Assembly (NCBI GenBank): GCA_045646905.1
Contig: JAZRLP010000022.1
Span: 62,001-126,000 of the forward strand
Source: RGIG4079 sp045646905
Lineage (GTDB): Bacteria; Bacteroidota; Bacteroidia; Bacteroidales; Muribaculaceae
Length of the DNA: 64,000 bases
Reading direction: 5' to 3'
The number at the start of each line of letters is the position of its first letter. Within the stretch, counting starts at the first letter, position 1. The notes below the pieces were generated by a model. It was not told where the DNA came from. It did no database searches and was given only the letters and a program-made list of their open reading frames with translations. Shown piece after piece: positions 8,351 to 16,887 of the stretch. Made by a program: the position numbers and the translations under genes.

Positions 8351-9775
8351 ATGACAACCAATTATCGTGCATTTATATATGCCCAATTGGGCTATATTTT
8401 ACTCATAATTTTATCGTTAATAATGTTTCCTGGAGCATCGTTTTTCTCCACATTGTTGACGATGATAGGTGTGTGGGTATTTATCTCAATGGTGTATAGA
8501 CGAGCCCCTTGGCGCAATAGCGTGGGGTGGTGGACATTGCTCATAGCTACAACATTGATGGCTGTGGGGGTAATTGTTAATGTACATTATTTCACGGCAC
8601 AGGCTGGCGCTACAACTGAATTACCGGTTCTCCTAAATCCCGATTCGGCTCGTTTCTATAACGATGCATTATATACGACAGGATATTCACAAGGTGTGCC
8701 CACCGAGATAAAGAATCATGGATATGGGTTGTTGACATCATGGCTATGGCATATTACAGGAGTGACAATCGTAGCACCTATAGTTGTAAATATGATTGTG
8801 ATGTTGTTGTCAATAATTCTATGTGGAGGCATTGCTTGGCGCATGTTGAGAGGAGAAACTTCTAAAAGTGGGCGATGGATTGCTTCGTGTGCCATGTTGA
8901 TGAGCGCATCGGTGTGCTATTTTTTGAACTCGGGGACATTGTTCTTAAAAGAGGCATTAATCATATTTGCTTTTTCATTAATAACTTTTGCGATGACCTC
9001 GTTGGTAAATTGCTCATCTCGTCGCAAGGTAAACATTGCGATGATGATTATGTTTGGCATAGGGATTGTGATATTGGTGTTCTTGAGATACACCTTCTTG
9101 TTTATGCCTGTTATAGGAATTCTCATTCTCGTGAAGTGGCAGCGTCGTCAATTATCGATGGGTGCTATGTTTTTGGGTATATGCGTGTTGGGGTGGATAA
9201 TGTCAATTATATTCTATAGTACATCATTAGTGTTTGATACAACTATCAATATAATTGAAGGTGAGAAACTTGCCGACTCATTCTTCTCGGGCGATCCACA
9301 ACATTATGCCTATAATGCTGTGGTAGATGGTTACTTTGATTTCCCGTGGTGGAAAAGGATTTTGTATTTACCACTTTCGGCAGCTGTGCAGTATTTAATT
9401 CCACTACCATGGGGATTTGCCGATGATATTCATTATGGATACACATTGGCCTATGCTCATATCAGTTTCCCATGGTATGCTGTGGGTTGTTTAGTATTAT
9501 ATTATCTGCTTTGTGCAGCTCGCCGTTCACCCGATATCTTGCGTCGAATGACTTTTTGGGGTTTGTTGATGTGGCTTGTACCTGCATATTTGTTCGCCGG
9601 GACAGTGTCGCGCTATACTTTGCCCATGTTACCATTATTAATTCCTGCAGCTGTTTATGTCGCAGCATTGTGGAAGACTTTTTCTACAATGAAGCGTTGG
9701 ATATGGTGTTATTCTATTCTCTTAATAATCGGACTTGTGGGTGGATATGTGATGCAGAAAGGAGGACTGGGATGA
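8351..9775 (+). CDS. Polytopic membrane protein of surface-glycan operon
   Basis: 474 residues with roughly ten or eleven hydrophobic segments and a luminal-type loop between the early helices (residues ~80-125). The pattern of many helices with a long early extracytoplasmic loop resembles GT-C glycosyltransferases and O-antigen polymerase-like proteins, but no diagnostic motif was identified, so the function is open. It begins a tightly packed operon: its stop overlaps the next start as ATGA, and a GT2 glycosyltransferase, an epimerase and a GT42/DUF115-like protein follow. A role in polymerising or modifying a lipid-linked surface glycan is the likely context. Confidence 0.75.
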   Translation: MTTNYRAFIYAQLGYILLIILSLIMFPGASFFSTLLTMIGVWVFISMVYRRAPWRNSVGWWTLLIATTLMAVGVIVNVHYFTAQAGATTELPVLLNPDSARFYNDALYTTGYSQGVPTEIKNHGYGLLTSWLWHITGVTIVAPIVVNMIVMLLSIILCGGIAWRMLRGETSKSGRWIASCAMLMSASVCYFLNSGTLFLKEALIIFAFSLITFAMTSLVNCSSRRKVNIAMMIMFGIGIVILVFLRYTFLFMPVIGILILVKWQRRQLSMGAMFLGICVLGWIMSIIFYSTSLVFDTTINIIEGEKLADSFFSGDPQHYAYNAVVDGYFDFPWWKRILYLPLSAAVQYLIPLPWGFADDIHYGYTLAYAHISFPWYAVGCLVLYYLLCAARRSPDILRRMTFWGLLMWLVPAYLFAGTVSRYTLPMLPLLIPAAVYVAALWKTFSTMKRWIWCYSILLIIGLVGGYVMQKGGLG

Positions 9776-10554
9776 AATTTTCGATAATCACTGCTACGCG
9801 CAATAATGAGGCAACTCTATCGGATACAATCGAGAGCGTATTGTCGCAAAAAAATGTCGAGATAGAATATATTATTGTCGATGGAGCAAGTAGTGATGGT
9901 TCTCTTGATGTGATAAAAAAATATGCACACAAGTATCCTCATGTTATTCGATTCATTAGCGAACCCGATAATGGGGTATATAGCGCAATAAATAAGGGTA
10001 TAAAAATGGCAACAGGCGATATTGTAGGCCTATTGCATGGTAACGACACTTATTCATCAAGCGAAATTCTCTCTCAAATTAATGAGGCAATGCAATCGGG
10101 TGATGTTCCATTTGTATTTGGCGATGTGAAATATACAAAGGTGGGTAGTGATAGGGTTGTGCGTTATTATTCTTCGGCACGATTTGAAGTTAGTGACTTG
10201 CTGCAGGGGATAGCTCCTCCTCATCCATCGTTATATATGCGTCGTGAATTGTTTAAAAAATATGGTCTGTATAAAGAAGATTATCTCATAGGCGCCGATT
10301 TTGATATGTTCCTCCGACTTATGGTTGTAAACAAACTACAAGGGAAATATTTGGCTCTTGATATGGTCACGATGACGACAGGAGGGCTCTCAACACGCCT
10401 TTATCATCAAATTTTTACAAATAATCGAGAAAAATGTCGCGCATTGCGAGAAAATTCGTGTAATGTTAGTTTGTTTTTGCTTTTAAAACGGTATCTTTGT
10501 ACTTTGAAAAGTTTTATAAATACTAATCCATTACGCAACAGCCAGCAAAAATAG
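9772..10554 (+). CDS. Family 2 glycosyltransferase
   Basis: 260 residues from the ATG at 9772, which overlaps the upstream stop as ATGA; an open frame extends 300 bases further upstream but lies inside the previous gene. The N-terminus FSIITATRNNEATLSDTIES, followed by YIIVDGASSDGS and EPDNGVYSAINKGI, is a standard GT-A fold family 2 nucleotide-sugar binding region. HGND near residue 90 takes the place of the DXD metal site. It resembles colanic-acid type WcaA-like enzymes. It is cytoplasmic, probably adding one sugar to a lipid-linked glycan. Its last 25 bases overlap the proposed beginning of the epimerase gene. Confidence 0.88.
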   Translation: MKFSIITATRNNEATLSDTIESVLSQKNVEIEYIIVDGASSDGSLDVIKKYAHKYPHVIRFISEPDNGVYSAINKGIKMATGDIVGLLHGNDTYSSSEILSQINEAMQSGDVPFVFGDVKYTKVGSDRVVRYYSSARFEVSDLLQGIAPPHPSLYMRRELFKKYGLYKEDYLIGADFDMFLRLMVVNKLQGKYLALDMVTMTTGGLSTRLYHQIFTNNREKCRALRENSCNVSLFLLLKRYLCTLKSFINTNPLRNSQQK

Positions 10555-11438
10555 TATTAATTACCGGCTCATGTGGGTTTCTTGGGCGTTACCTTTGCCA
10601 TGAGTTTAGTGACTGCGATGTTACTACATTGGGGTTGAACCCTAATAATAACATTGTATGTGACTTGGCTATTAATGTGCCTAATTTTTCGCGTGGCTTT
10701 GACTCGGTAGTGCATGCAGCGGGTGACCCTCGAAACGAGAAAGCACATGCTGTGAATTATCAAGGTACAAAGAATTTGTGTAAAGGTCTTGAGGCAAACC
10801 CTCCAAAAGAATTTGTATTTATATCTTCGGTTCAAGTGTATGGTAAGACTCAAGGTGAAAATTATGATGAGTCAACTACGATTGAGCCTTTTACAGAATA
10901 TGGTAAATCTAAAGCAATGGCCGAGGATTTCCTTAGACAATGGTGTAGCGAGAGAGGTGTCAAACTATCAATTCTTCGCCCGCCATTGATTGTGGGAACA
11001 CGAATGAAAGGGACTCTGCGCTCAATGGTAAATGGTATTTATCGAGGATACTATTTCCACTTTAAAGATAATGACGCCCGTCGCAGTGTAGTGCATGCAG
11101 TTGATGTGTCGCATGTGGTGCGATTGATTTCACCCATTGGTGGGATATATAATGTGACCGATGGAGTGCACCCTTCGGTATATGACTTGGGCGAAGCATT
11201 TGCCTATCGCATGGGTAACCGATGCATCTATACAATACCCATGTGGATGGCTAAATTTGCAGCAAAATGTGGTGATATATTAGGTTATAATAATTCGCCT
11301 ATTACTACATTGAAATTATCGCATCTCACCAATACTCTCACCTTCGACTCTACTGCAATAGAAAAGGTTCTTGATTGGAAGCCAAATGATGTGACCAATT
11401 ATTTGCGTACCCATAACTACGATGAAAATAGCCTCTGA
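10530..11438 (+). CDS. NAD-dependent nucleotide-sugar epimerase/dehydratase, non-canonical start
   Basis: The frame encodes an extended SDR enzyme: GSCGFLG is the N-terminal Rossmann NAD-binding glycine motif, FISSVQVYG and YGKSKAMAE supply the Ser and the YxxxK catalytic pair. No ATG, GTG or TTG lies upstream of the Rossmann motif in frame: the frame is closed by TAA at 10524, and the only plausible start is ATT at 10530, giving (M)TQQPAKIVLITG. Starting at the TTG at 10629 would delete the glycine motif and the first beta-alpha unit. So either ATT is used, or translation is coupled to the overlapping glycosyltransferase, or one base is wrong or mutated. Substrate unknown. Confidence 0.8.
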   Translation: MTQQPAKIVLITGSCGFLGRYLCHEFSDCDVTTLGLNPNNNIVCDLAINVPNFSRGFDSVVHAAGDPRNEKAHAVNYQGTKNLCKGLEANPPKEFVFISSVQVYGKTQGENYDESTTIEPFTEYGKSKAMAEDFLRQWCSERGVKLSILRPPLIVGTRMKGTLRSMVNGIYRGYYFHFKDNDARRSVVHAVDVSHVVRLISPIGGIYNVTDGVHPSVYDLGEAFAYRMGNRCIYTIPMWMAKFAAKCGDILGYNNSPITTLKLSHLTNTLTFDSTAIEKVLDWKPNDVTNYLRTHNYDENSL

Positions 11439-12285
11439 AAATATTGCTCAATGGATGAATAAAATGGGAAGTTCGATGATGAGTGCAGTGAAACTCATCT
11501 TGAAATCTCATCGAAGCACCATTTCAAAGGTTGATAATGCCAGTAAAGAGCCGTTGATAATTATGGGCAATGGCCCATCTCTCAATGACACAATAGCAAA
11601 ATATGGCGATTTGTTGCGCCAATCAAATACTTTAGCTGTGAACTTCGCAGCAAATGCCCCTCAATTTTGGGATTTGAACCCTCGTTTTTATGTTTTGGCC
11701 GATCCTCATTTCTTTTGTGCGAAAGATAATGTAAATGTCGTTAAACTTTATGATAGTTTGGCGCGTGTTGATTGGGCAATGACATTGTTTGTGCCATTTG
11801 ATGCTAAAAAATACAAGTTTAAGATTGAAAATGACAATATCAAAGTCGAATATTTCAATTTTATAGCCGTTGAGGGCTTTGATTGGGTTGAAAATTGGGC
11901 TTATTCAACAGGCAGAGGTATGCCTCGCCCTCGCAATGTATTAATCCCCTCTATAATGGTTGCGTTGAAAATGGGGTGGAAAGATATTTATATTGCTGGT
12001 GCCGATCATTCGTGGACAAAAACATTGTCGGTAAATGAAAATAATGAGGTGATTTCTATTCAGCCTCACTTTTATAAAGAAGATGAGAATGAAGAAAAGC
12101 GCATAAAGGTTGATTACTTAAAATATCCGTTACATCAAATTATCAATAGTTTCTATATTGCATTTAAAGCATATCACAATATTAAGCGTTATGCTATGCA
12201 CAAAGGGGTGAATATATATAATGTTACTCCCGATAGCTTTATAGATGCTTTCCCTCGTGCCGATTTGGGTAGGCTGATGCGTTAA
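11422..12285 (+). CDS. GT42/DUF115-like glycan enzyme
   Basis: 287 residues; the start overlaps the end of the epimerase gene by 17 bases. The motif IIMGNGPSLNDTI near residue 46 and the later ALKMGWKDIYIAGADHSW are the two landmarks shared by DUF115/MptE-like proteins and by the GT42 sialyltransferases (Cst-I type, which have GNGPSL and an ALGYKEIYLSG segment). It may therefore be a glycosyltransferase, possibly one using a CMP-activated nonulosonic acid, since nonulosonate genes occur 10 kb away. That substrate is inference. It is last in the operon, before a terminator hairpin. Confidence 0.65.
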   Translation: MKIASENIAQWMNKMGSSMMSAVKLILKSHRSTISKVDNASKEPLIIMGNGPSLNDTIAKYGDLLRQSNTLAVNFAANAPQFWDLNPRFYVLADPHFFCAKDNVNVVKLYDSLARVDWAMTLFVPFDAKKYKFKIENDNIKVEYFNFIAVEGFDWVENWAYSTGRGMPRPRNVLIPSIMVALKMGWKDIYIAGADHSWTKTLSVNENNEVISIQPHFYKEDENEEKRIKVDYLKYPLHQIINSFYIAFKAYHNIKRYAMHKGVNIYNVTPDSFIDAFPRADLGRLMR

Positions 12286-12332
12286 TTTTGCGTATTGCCC
12301 ATATCACTTTTGCAGAAAACATTATTATATAA

Positions 12333-12548
12333 AATAAAAGAAGCCTTCCTTCACAGGTTGGCTTCTTTATGTTTCTTGGATTCCCAAGTTAAACAAACCT
12401 AACATAAAACACGATTATCAATTTTTGCTTTTTCCAAATGATGCTAAACGCATCTTAAATCTAACATTAAATACTAACCCTAAAAATTATTCCCTAATAT
12501 ATTATATCTTTACAATGCCTATTCCTTTAGGCTAATTAATTATTTTAC
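12333..12548 (-). ncRNA. Candidate small RNA, family member 1
   Basis: In the 526-base gap between the glycan operon and the crp gene. The minus strand has a -7 box TAAATTTG at 12560-12553, a 5' hairpin (GCCTA..TAGGC), an AT-rich stretch, the core GTTTTATGTTAGGTTTG, a small hairpin (CTTGG..CCAAG) and the terminator at 12368-12336. No open reading frame of note is present. The same order and core recur at 20226-20393 and, less closely, at 26900-27049. No minus-strand gene lies directly downstream, so it would be a free transcript. It was not matched to a known RNA family. Confidence 0.45.
12336..12368. terminator. Bidirectional terminator after the glycan operon
   Basis: AAAAGAAGCC and GGCTTCTTT form a stem around a 14-base loop with T-rich flanks on both sides. 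It ends the plus-strand glycan operon and, read on the minus strand, ends the candidate small RNA that starts near 12548. Confidence 0.7.
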
Positions 12549-12748
12549 ATTGCAAATTTATTGCATTTAGTGGAGTGTTGAATCAAAATATAAGTATAAT
12601 ATAAATAGAAAATGAATTATATAATATGTAATATTTTGTTTTTATGCGTTTTAGCGATATTGATATTTATGGTAAATATAAATGCCAATATTGAATAATT
12701 TGGTTTTTTGAGTGGTTATAAGTGATAAAATTGCTATGAAAAAAGAGT

Positions 12749-12794
12749 AACAAAAAAGGCAAATGGCCATGCTTAACCATTTGCCTTTTTTGTT
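12749..12794 (-). terminator. Terminator of the crp-family gene
   Basis: An 18-base perfect inverted repeat (AACAAAAAAGGCAAATGG and its complement) around a 10-base loop, 17 bases past the regulator stop codon, with T runs in the stem itself. Confidence 0.8.
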
Positions 12795-12811
12795 ATATTA
12801 AATGAACTTTA

Positions 12812-13486
12812 TTAACGAATTAATTTTACTAAATCGGGACGAGAGATTACACTAATTTCATTTTGAGTATAATCAATGATTCCGCGTTGCTTCATAGATT
12901 CAAGAGTTGCGAAGAACGATGTGCGTTGCACCCCAAAGAGGGAGTAAAGATCGCGTTGTCGGCAAGATATTTTGATATCACTTCCACTACTTTGTGTAAG
13001 TGCTATAATCCAGAACGCAATGCGTTCTTCAAGATTACCCGATGATAGAGCAAGGATGCCGTCAACCGATTTTTGAGCGTTCATCGATAATATATTCATA
13101 AAGTTATATAGGAATATATGGTCGCGATTAAGGATGGTTATGTAATCGTTTTTTGATATTTGTAAAATGCTCACATCGGTTATTGCTTCGACAGTACATG
13201 GATAATTGGTGGCAAGTCCAAATAGGAACTCTGGGGCTATGACATTGGGGGCCGATAATGTTTGAGAAACTTTAAAACGATCAGATGCGTTTGCTATAGT
13301 TGAACGCACTTGCCCTGAGATAACAAACTTTATGTGTGTACAAGGTTCGCCCGATGTAATTAATCGCTCACCTGCAAGGTATTTCAAAAAATGGAACTTC
13401 GCTTTTCCCACAATGTCGGAAATGCGTTCAGTTGTAGCTCCATTAAACAACGGTAAGCCTTTGAGGATTTCATACATACTATCCAT
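12812..13486 (-). CDS. Crp/Fnr-family transcriptional regulator
   Basis: 224 residues. Residues ~10-120 form a cyclic-nucleotide-binding-like beta barrel (LPLFNGATTERISDI, KYLAGERLITSGEPC, FVISGQVRSTI). The C-terminal part has a winged helix-turn-helix (RQRDLYSLFGVQRTSFFATL). No cysteine cluster for an iron-sulfur centre is seen, so this is not a classic oxygen-sensing Fnr; the effector is unknown. The gene upstream in the same direction, 71 bases away, is a BASS transporter, but each has its own promoter box. Confidence 0.88.
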   Translation of the reverse strand: MDSMYEILKGLPLFNGATTERISDIVGKAKFHFLKYLAGERLITSGEPCTHIKFVISGQVRSTIANASDRFKVSQTLSAPNVIAPEFLFGLATNYPCTVEAITDVSILQISKNDYITILNRDHIFLYNFMNILSMNAQKSVDGILALSSGNLEERIAFWIIALTQSSGSDIKISCRQRDLYSLFGVQRTSFFATLESMKQRGIIDYTQNEISVISRPDLVKLIR

Positions 13487-13512
13487 AACTATCCATTTTT
13501 TCTATTATAACG

Positions 13513-13520
13513 CAAATATA
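13513..13520 (-). promoter_or_regulatory. -7 promoter box for the crp-family gene
   Basis: The minus strand reads TATATTTG, a full match to TAnnTTTG, 26 bases before the ATG. Confidence 0.5.
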
Positions 13521-13557
13521 GGTGTAAAGTTTTTATGGCCAAAATCTTAAGTGTAAT

Positions 13558-14484
13558 TTAAATTTTTTTACAATTCCTGCCCCGATTATATACCTGGGCT
13601 GAATTGATTATATTTTGCCACGCAATGTATGTTGCAGGACCTACTGATGCAAGAGGGTGCAACCATGTAAGAGTCATCCATATTGCAAGAATAGTGTTCT
13701 TTTGCCCCAATCCTTGTGCGCCTGCTACTTTATCGCCATATTTTGCACCTATCTTGCGTCCAATCCAAAATTGGAATACACACACCACTGCTGCTCCTAT
13801 CCCTATAATTATCATCGATGGTATCTCTTCTCGAGGCTCGTTGATAATGAAACTCATAGCTCGGCCAACGACAATAAACAATGCTATTGCCCATAAATAA
13901 AACGATACGCTGTGATGATTAGCAATCGCCTTATTCAATTTAGGGGTGACGCGTTGTAAAATGAAGGCAATTAGCATGGGTAAAATCAATAAGGGCGCAA
14001 CCTTTTTAAGAATTGATAGCCCAGCGTCAATTGTTGCTGGTAGGGATATCTCTGCACTGGTTGAAGTGAATTTAGCAAATAATAAAGGTGCAATAATGGC
14101 AACGGCAATATTGCTCATAATTGAAAATGTTGTCACACGCGATACACTACCGCCAAGCATCCCAGTTACCACAGGTGCAGCAGAGGCTGTTGGGCATAGG
14201 AAACATATCATAATGCCTTGTGCTACCACTTCATTAAATGGAGCTATTATAAAATATGAGATTAAAGCTCCACCAATTTGAACAAGAAGCAGCCACCACG
14301 ACATGTGTTCAACCTTAAATTCGCGAGGCTTTACCTTGCAAAAGGTTATGACCAGCATGGCAAATATGAGGTAGGGGGTGATAAAAGAGACTTTGTCGAG
14401 TGTTTCGTGTAGAACTACACCACCTATCATTGCGATGGGTAGCATCCATTGTTTTAACTTTTTACGAAATTCAGCACCATTCAT
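13558..14484 (-). CDS. Bile acid:sodium symporter (BASS) family transporter
   Basis: 308 residues, almost entirely hydrophobic helices (nine or ten predicted). The segments CFLCPTASAAPVVTGMLGG and GLGQKNTILAIW correspond to the two crossover regions of BASS/SBF-type transporters. The substrate cannot be told from sequence; family members carry organic anions such as keto acids, pantoate or bile acids with sodium. It is in the inner membrane. The transcript appears leaderless. Confidence 0.8.
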   Translation of the reverse strand: MNGAEFRKKLKQWMLPIAMIGGVVLHETLDKVSFITPYLIFAMLVITFCKVKPREFKVEHMSWWLLLVQIGGALISYFIIAPFNEVVAQGIMICFLCPTASAAPVVTGMLGGSVSRVTTFSIMSNIAVAIIAPLLFAKFTSTSAEISLPATIDAGLSILKKVAPLLILPMLIAFILQRVTPKLNKAIANHHSVSFYLWAIALFIVVGRAMSFIINEPREEIPSMIIIGIGAAVVCVFQFWIGRKIGAKYGDKVAGAQGLGQKNTILAIWMTLTWLHPLASVGPATYIAWQNIINSAQVYNRGRNCKKI

Positions 14485-14488
14485 GGTG

Positions 14489-14496
14489 CAAAGTTA
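14489..14496 (-). promoter_or_regulatory. -7 promoter box for the BASS transporter (leaderless)
   Basis: The minus strand reads TAACTTTG then CACC then ATG, exactly the same spacing as glsA, the 8351 gene and murI. Confidence 0.6.
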
Positions 14497-14617
14497 CGCA
14501 ATAAAGTTGAGAATTAACAATTGCCCTCACAACGAGATTAATCTTGATTAATAAAGAAGATGAGCATCGGCATGTATTTTTTTATTGCATTAATACTCAA
14601 TATTCAATTATTTATTA

Positions 14618-14625
14618 TAACTTTG
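14618..14625 (+). promoter_or_regulatory. -7 promoter box of the btuB operon
   Basis: TAACTTTG on the plus strand, full match to TAnnTTTG, a few bases before the cobalamin riboswitch. Confidence 0.6.
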
Positions 14626-14629
14626 CGAT

Positions 14630-14854
14630 GAAATATTCGGGAAACATGTGAGAATCATGTACTGTCGCGCAACTGTGTAGATGTCAAATCGTTGACTCAA
14701 AGTCAGGAACCGAAGTGGTTGAGAATCCACTATTAGTCGCTTTCGCTCGAAAAGTGTGGCTAAATTACATGGCTGGTTTCTGAAATTCTTCAGGTTTTGC
14801 TCGGTAATTGTCAATATTCGCTTTAAGGGTGGGCGTAGAAAATGAATGACAATT
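14630..14854 (+). promoter_or_regulatory. Cobalamin riboswitch before btuB
   Basis: Contains the B12-box core ACTGTCGCGCAACTGT at 14661-14676, preceded by GGGAAACATGTGAGAATCATG and followed by AGTCAGGAACCGAAGTGG and TTAGTCGCTTTCGC, the order expected for a cobalamin aptamer. The 3' end has an inverted repeat AATTGTCA (14806-14813) / TGACAATT (14847-14854) just before the start codon, which may be the expression platform. The 8-T run overlaps the TTG start rather than abutting the hairpin, so translation control is at least as likely as termination. It is highly similar to the second riboswitch at 19042. Confidence 0.9.
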
Positions 14855-14871
14855 AAACTGGGTAATTTTTT

Positions 14872-16884
14872 TTGCTACAAAGGTTATACATATTATTTCT
14901 TATCACAGTTTCAATATTGCCGAGTTATGCTTCGGAAATTGATGCTGAGATGCTTGACACTCTTTCGTTGAGCGAAATAACTATTACCGAAAGTCGAAGA
15001 AAAGAGATTATCAGTTCGCAACGACTCGACGGAGAAATGCTAAAAAGTCTCAATTCGCAGTCGGTGGCCGATGCTTTGCGATATTTTTCGGGCATACAGG
15101 TTAAAGACTTCGGCGGAGTGGGTGGCATAAAAACGATTAATATTCGTTCTATGGGGTCGCATCATGTAGGGGTGTTCTATGACGGAATTCAACTTGGAAA
15201 TGCTCAAAATGGACAAATAGATTTAGGCCGTTATTCGCTTGATAATATTGAGGAAATAAATCTATATAACGGGCAAAAAAGCAATATTTTTCAGAGCGCC
15301 AAAGACTTTGGTTCATCGGGGACAATCTACTTGCGCACACGCCGTCCGCGATGGAGTGGTGATGAAAAGTTTCATCTCATGGCCCAATTAAAAGCTGGCA
15401 GTTTTGGACTCATAAACCCAGAGGTGGTGTGGGAACAACGATTGAGTGATAGGATTAGTCTTTCGGCAAGTGCTTCATATACAAATGCTAACGGTGAATA
15501 TGATTTTTGTTATCGTCGTCTAAATCTCGATGGGTCGGTGGCTTATGATACAACAGCAACGCGTCATAATAGCGATATTGAGGCTTTTCGTGCCGAGGTT
15601 TCGGCCTTCGGATTTTTAGATAAAGGGCAGTGGTGTGGGAAGGTGTATTATTATGACTCGGAAAGAGGAATTCCCGGAGCTATCGTGAATAATGTGTTTC
15701 GCAATGGAGAACGGCAATGGGATCGTAATCTATTTGCTCAAGGCAGTTTTGAATACTCATTTTCACCACGATATCAAATGAAAGGTAGTGCCAAGTGGGC
15801 ATGGGATTATATGCGTTTTCTTCGCGACGACCCCAAGGAACTTTATATTGATAATAACTATTACCAACAAGAGGCATACCTATCGGTGGCAAATGTGTTT
15901 CATGTTAATTCGTGGTGGGATTTGTCGGCGAGTGTTGATGCTCAATGGAATACGATGAACGCCGATTTGAATAATTTCATGTATCCAACCCGTTGGTCGC
16001 AATATGTGTCGGTTGCAACGGCATTTAAACATAAAGGATTGAGTGCGCAAGCGAGTGTTTTAGGTACATTTATACAAGATTGTACGGGAAATGACTATGT
16101 GGGAGGCAGTTCTACAATCTTCCGCGATGAGTTTACGCCGGCATTATTCCTCTCTTGGCAACCATTATCAACAAGCCAATGGAGCGTTAATGGATTTGTA
16201 AAAAAGGCTTTTCGCATGCCCACTTTTAACGATTTGTACTATACCGAGGTGGGGAATAAAGATTTAGAACCTGAATATACATGGCAATATAGTATAGGAA
16301 GTGAGTATAAAAAAAGTATCAATCACGCGATATTTAAAGCATTCTCAATCAAGGGCGATGCTTATTATAATAAAGTGACAAATAAGATTGTTGCATATCC
16401 AGCTGGTCAGCAATTTCGTTGGACAATGCTTAATCTTGGACTTGTTGAGATTTGGGGCGTAGAATTGTCGGCCGAATCGGTAATGAAATTTGGCAATGTT
16501 GATGGCGCTTTGCGTTTAAACTATACCTATCAAAAGGCTTGCGACTTTACCGACCGTGATGATTCGTATTATGGCGACCAAATTCCGTATATACCTCTTC
16601 ATTCGGGGTCGGTGGCAGGTCGAATATCTTGGAGAGGTTGGGACTTGAATTATAGTTTTATATATACTGGAGAGCGTTATAATGCTCAAGAGAATATACC
16701 ACAAAATTATGAGCAACCATGGTACACCCACGACGCATCATTGGTGTGGAATTTTTTATTGAAATCGGTTAAGTGTCGAGTGGGGCTTGAGGTAAATAAT
16801 ATTTTCAATCAAGATTATGAGGTGATACTCAATTACCCCATGCCTGGTCGAAATTATAAAGTGACATTAAAAGTAAACATATAA
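14872..16884 (+). CDS. btuB: TonB-dependent vitamin B12 receptor
   Basis: 670 residues. The frame is closed by TAA at 14863, leaving TTG at 14872 as the start; it gives a good signal peptide ending near SYAS. Then come a TonB-box-like LSEITITES, a plug domain (VADALRYFSGIQVKDFGGVG, IRSMGSHHVGVFYDG) and a 22-strand barrel ending in VTLKVNI, with the usual barrel motif FKKAFRMPTFNDLYY-like stretch. The cobalamin riboswitch and the BtuG gene two positions downstream identify the substrate as a corrinoid. It transports B12 across the outer membrane. Confidence 0.9.
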   Translation: MLQRLYILFLITVSILPSYASEIDAEMLDTLSLSEITITESRRKEIISSQRLDGEMLKSLNSQSVADALRYFSGIQVKDFGGVGGIKTINIRSMGSHHVGVFYDGIQLGNAQNGQIDLGRYSLDNIEEINLYNGQKSNIFQSAKDFGSSGTIYLRTRRPRWSGDEKFHLMAQLKAGSFGLINPEVVWEQRLSDRISLSASASYTNANGEYDFCYRRLNLDGSVAYDTTATRHNSDIEAFRAEVSAFGFLDKGQWCGKVYYYDSERGIPGAIVNNVFRNGERQWDRNLFAQGSFEYSFSPRYQMKGSAKWAWDYMRFLRDDPKELYIDNNYYQQEAYLSVANVFHVNSWWDLSASVDAQWNTMNADLNNFMYPTRWSQYVSVATAFKHKGLSAQASVLGTFIQDCTGNDYVGGSSTIFRDEFTPALFLSWQPLSTSQWSVNGFVKKAFRMPTFNDLYYTEVGNKDLEPEYTWQYSIGSEYKKSINHAIFKAFSIKGDAYYNKVTNKIVAYPAGQQFRWTMLNLGLVEIWGVELSAESVMKFGNVDGALRLNYTYQKACDFTDRDDSYYGDQIPYIPLHSGSVAGRISWRGWDLNYSFIYTGERYNAQENIPQNYEQPWYTHDASLVWNFLLKSVKCRVGLEVNNIFNQDYEVILNYPMPGRNYKVTLKVNI

Positions 16885-16887
16885 GAT

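Noticed and set aside
9472..9771. Extended N-terminus of the GT2 glycosyltransferase
   Set aside because: The first 100 residues overlap the end of the membrane protein gene in another frame and look nothing like a glycosyltransferase; the real ATG at 9772 overlaps the stop as ATGA.
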